Below are positions 61,235 through 64,000 of a stretch of 64,000 bases of DNA, one piece after another. Source of the DNA: an uncultured Clostridium sp. Its GTDB lineage: Bacteria > Bacillota > Clostridia > TANB77 > CAG-508. The stretch's first letter is position 1. Each line of letters opens with the position of its first letter. The DNA lies in contig USFR01000005.1 of the NCBI GenBank assembly GCA_900553945.1, positions 1 to 64,000 on the forward strand, in the 5' to 3' direction. The notes below the pieces were generated by a model, which saw only the letters and a program-made list of their open reading frames with translations, did not search any database and was not told the DNA's origin. Made by a program: the position numbers and the translations under genes.

Positions 61235-63724
61235 TTATGGGGTCTCTACTTCTGTACTTGTTCCAGCTTCATTTGTTGGTTTCTCAGATTCTTTAGGTGT
61301 CGTACTTGGAGATACACTTGGTGTTACTGTCTCATTTCTATTCTCTACAACGTTATTCGTATTTTGAACCGTATTCGAAGTATTAATTGAATTAGTAGTA
61401 TTAGTCTTATTCTCTACTTTATTTGAAACTTTATTTGAAACTTCATTTCTAACAACATTTTCTGTTGAAGTAGTATTTCCAGAACTTGGCCAATTATCTC
61501 TTTGAGGCTCTTCAGTATCAATTTCTTTATCAGTTCCATTTATAGTTCCAGAATTATTTCTATATGTTGATCTTTCATCAACAACAATTGGTGTACCAAC
61601 ATGAATTTCACAATCTCTAGGCACAGTTCCCTTTACAAAAAACTCTGTATATGTATCTGTACAACCTGTAGTAGCCTTCTCTCCACTCACATTACATATC
61701 GTTGCAACTTCAACCTTTGACGGTCTTTCAAATGTAGCACTAGCCAAACCAGAATGAATCCTTGTCATAACATTTGCCCATATCAAACCAGCTGGATTCT
61801 TTTTATTAAAATTAACTGTCTCATTTTTATCATATCCATACCAACATGTTGCTGTATAATATGGTGTAAATCCGCATAACCATCTATCATAGTTTTCATC
61901 AGTAGTTCCAGTCTTAGCGGCAACATCAACTCCATTTATTTTACAATAAGTTGCCGTTCCCTTTGAACCTAATACAGGTTGAGTCAATAACTCTTTTAAA
62001 ACATAAGCTACTTCCTCAGAAAAAACTCTACGTTTTTCTTGCTTATTCTTAACTAATCTCTTACCATTCTTTCTTGTAATCTCAGTATAAAAAGTAGGTT
62101 CTATGTACTCTCCATCATTAGCAATTGTACTATAAGCACCAGCCATCTCTAATGGACTAATTCCTTTATCTAATCCACCTAATGCCAAAGATAAATTATC
62201 ATCTTTATCTGTTAATGTAGTGATTCCCATCTTCTTCATATACTTAATTGAATTCTTAGGTTTAAGCTCTTCCATAATCTCAACAAAAGGTACATTTTGT
62301 GAGGACTCTACAGCCCTTCTAACTGTCACCATTCCTAATGGTTTATTATAATCCTCTGGATGATAACCTCCTTCGAAATCCTTTTCAGTATCATCAACCA
62401 AAGATGCACAAGTAATTATTTTTTTATCAATTGCAGGTGCAAGTATCGCAATTGGTTTCATAGCTGATCCTGTTTGTCTAACACTTTGCGTAGCTCTATT
62501 TAAAGGTCTAGCTTGTGTTTTCTTTCCAAGTCCACCTGCACAACCAACAACTTGACCAGTTTTGTGATCCATTATAACCATTGCTGCTTGTGAAGGATCT
62601 CCTCCCGTATTAGAAGATAATTGATATTTCTTTTTTTCAAACTCTTTTTCAATTTCAGCCTGAATCTTAGAATTTTGCGTTCCTTGAATTGTAGCACCTG
62701 CATTTTCTAAATAATTATTAGCAAAAATTTTAGAAATTTTATATTTATCCGCAATCTTTTCAGTTACTTGATTAATTAAAGCATCAGTGTGATATGAATA
62801 AACTCCACTTCCAGTTTCAATAGTTCCCTTCTTAAAGTTTAAACCACTATCAACATTCTTACACGCATTTTCATAATCCTCATTACTAATCTTATTCAAA
62901 TCTTTCATCTTAGATAAAACCACTTTTGTTCTCTTCTTAATTTTTTCACTATCAGTTTTATCTGAAAATGGATTATATGAATTAGGCGAATGATTTATAC
63001 CAGCCATAAAAGCGCATTCCTCTAAAGACAAATCTTTAACAGATTTACTAAAATAATATTGTACACCAGCTTCAACTCCATAAGTATTCGGACCAACATA
63101 AATAGTATTTAAATATGCCTCTAAAATCTCTTCCTTAGACGCACAACTTTCCAAAGTAGAAGCTCTCCACCATTCATTAACTTTTCTTGAAATTTTATCT
63201 GAAGAATCACCAGTCATATTTTTAACTAACTGTTGAGTTATCGTACTGCCTCCAAAAGATGATGAACCAAAATGTATAATATATGAACCAATGGCAGCAG
63301 CTGTTCTTTTAACATCAACGCCACCATGAGAGTAATATCTCTCATCCTCTATTGAAATATATGCTTCTTTCAAATTATCAGGAATATGATCTAAAGAAAC
63401 TTTTATTTTTCCCTTCTCACTTCCTAAACTAGCAATTGTATTCCCATCTGAATCTAAAACAATTGAATTCTCATTTAAAAGCATATCCTTTGCTAAAGAC
63501 TTCCATCTATGTGTACTTATTATTAATCTGATTATTAAAAACAACACAAGCACACATATCAAGAATAAAACTATTCTTTTTAAAATCGGATGTTTTTTCT
63601 TTTCAGGTATTTCCTTATCATTTTTAATTTTTTTATTATTATTTTTATTCTTATTATTCCTCATTCTCTTCACAGAATCAGGAATATCTGAATCTTCAAT
63701 TTCTTCTCTATATCTTCTCGCCAT
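61235..63724 (-). CDS. Penicillin-binding protein 1A (bifunctional transglycosylase/transpeptidase)
   Basis: 829 residues. A cytoplasmic basic N-terminus and one membrane helix (ILKRIVLFLICVLVLFLIIRLII) lead to a glycosyltransferase 51 domain: ISIEDERYYSHGGVDVKRTAAAI (catalytic Glu), GGSTITQQLVKNM, RKVNEWWRA and KEEILEAYLNTIYVG. A transpeptidase domain follows with RQTGSAMKPIAI (SxxK), ESSQNVPFVEIM (SxN) and AAKTGTTDENYDRWLCG (KTG). The C-terminal 110 residues are Asn/Thr/Ser/Pro-rich with imperfect VSNKVxNK repeats, a typical disordered tail. It polymerises and cross-links peptidoglycan. The start at 63724 has GAAGG eight bases upstream. Confidence 0.95.
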   Translation of the reverse strand: MARRYREEIEDSDIPDSVKRMRNNKNKNNNKKIKNDKEIPEKKKHPILKRIVLFLICVLVLFLIIRLIISTHRWKSLAKDMLLNENSIVLDSDGNTIASLGSEKGKIKVSLDHIPDNLKEAYISIEDERYYSHGGVDVKRTAAAIGSYIIHFGSSSFGGSTITQQLVKNMTGDSSDKISRKVNEWWRASTLESCASKEEILEAYLNTIYVGPNTYGVEAGVQYYFSKSVKDLSLEECAFMAGINHSPNSYNPFSDKTDSEKIKKRTKVVLSKMKDLNKISNEDYENACKNVDSGLNFKKGTIETGSGVYSYHTDALINQVTEKIADKYKISKIFANNYLENAGATIQGTQNSKIQAEIEKEFEKKKYQLSSNTGGDPSQAAMVIMDHKTGQVVGCAGGLGKKTQARPLNRATQSVRQTGSAMKPIAILAPAIDKKIITCASLVDDTEKDFEGGYHPEDYNKPLGMVTVRRAVESSQNVPFVEIMEELKPKNSIKYMKKMGITTLTDKDDNLSLALGGLDKGISPLEMAGAYSTIANDGEYIEPTFYTEITRKNGKRLVKNKQEKRRVFSEEVAYVLKELLTQPVLGSKGTATYCKINGVDVAAKTGTTDENYDRWLCGFTPYYTATCWYGYDKNETVNFNKKNPAGLIWANVMTRIHSGLASATFERPSKVEVATICNVSGEKATTGCTDTYTEFFVKGTVPRDCEIHVGTPIVVDERSTYRNNSGTINGTDKEIDTEEPQRDNWPSSGNTTSTENVVRNEVSNKVSNKVENKTNTTNSINTSNTVQNTNNVVENRNETVTPSVSPSTTPKESEKPTNEAGTSTEVETP

Positions 63725-63807
63725 CTTCATCACCTTCTTTTAAATATTTTTTAGTATATCACAAATTATATTAAAGGTAAATGAACTGACAACTGGATAA
63801 ATAATTA

Positions 63808-64000
63808 TTACAATATTTCATCAACAACATCATTTAGCCCAATCGGTGTAACCTGATTCTCTTTTAAGATACTTAATAAATTATCAATCACACTTTCATT
63901 GTTTGTTACATTGTATATATTTTCACTTTCTTTTAATTTCTTATCATTAAAATATTCCGTCTTAACAATCTCAACGCCATATGTTCTCTGATTTTTCTTT
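63808..64000 (-). CDS. DUF6514-like protein, 3' part (cut by window edge)
   Basis: The reverse strand reads KKNQRTYGVEIVKTEYFNDKKLKESENIYNVTNNESVIDNLLSILKENQVTPIGLNDVVDEIL and stops at 63808. A YGI/VEIV strand, then ENI, VIDNLLSILKxNxVTPxxLxDVVDE, fits DUF6514, small clostridial proteins of unknown function. The N-terminus lies beyond the window. It is 83 bases upstream of the PBP1A start on the same strand. Confidence 0.6.
   Translation of the reverse strand, partial: KKNQRTYGVEIVKTEYFNDKKLKESENIYNVTNNESVIDNLLSILKENQVTPIGLNDVVDEIL

Overview
The window is a strongly AT-rich chromosomal segment from an anaerobic, Gram-positive, probably spore-forming member of the Clostridia. The support is: the sporulation regulators Spo0A, SigE and its processing protease SpoIIGA; the clostridial division gene order (murA-ftsQ-DUF881-DUF881-sbp, ftsA-ftsZ-spoIIGA-sigE, minD-minE-rodA); a four-subunit 2-oxoacid:ferredoxin oxidoreductase; L-lactate dehydrogenase; and consensus GGAGG ribosome binding sites. 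I cannot name the genus from sequence alone.

Positions 1-43,000 are mostly housekeeping. The left edge cuts rpsL. Next come trmFO with a large charged coiled-coil gene, deoD, a DinJ/YafQ toxin-antitoxin remnant, spo0A, and a ynbB-yhiN-yigZ operon. A WG-repeat protein, feoA and the murA-ftsQ-DUF881x2-sbp envelope operon follow. After these lie two LemA systems either side of feoB, a solo MazF beside a GerS-like protein, sigE/spoIIGA, ftsZ/ftsA, dusB, rodA/minE/minD, the porGDAB operon, dacF, an LCP ligase, CvpA and ldh. Two classes of palindromic intergenic repeat sit at 21.6 kb and 29.1-29.4 kb.

Positions 43,400-53,000 are accessory. A deleted mobile-element scar (repA start joined to a relaxase end) follows tRNA-Pro. 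A compact minus-strand operon then carries AbiEi, a truncated AbiEii, an ITPase, a HAD/GNAT chimera, an HD phosphohydrolase and a uracil-DNA-glycosylase-like gene with an early amber codon. Next is an unusual single-chain protease (Clp N-domain, ClpA/B-type AAA+ and FtsH-type M41 peptidase) beside a frameshifted unknown gene. GIY-YIG, HU and a transglutaminase-like gene lead to tRNA-Arg.

Positions 54,100-61,100 hold a decaying integrative/mobilizable element. It has a large serine recombinase split by an in-frame TAA and preceded by an attenuator-like leader, a probable oriT, an intact MobV relaxase and a frameshifted small gene. Orphan genes with less AT-biased codons follow, together with a candidate type I toxin-antitoxin locus (33-codon hydrophobic peptide facing a small RNA across a shared terminator). 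Housekeeping resumes with PBP1A and a partial DUF6514-like gene.

A recurrent theme is single-base or nonsense damage: yafQ, the TPM gene, the UDG-like gene, the GNAT chimera, the 51-kb unknown gene, the recombinase and the 58.2-kb gene. In both recognizable two-protein toxin-antitoxin loci the toxin is damaged and the antitoxin is intact.
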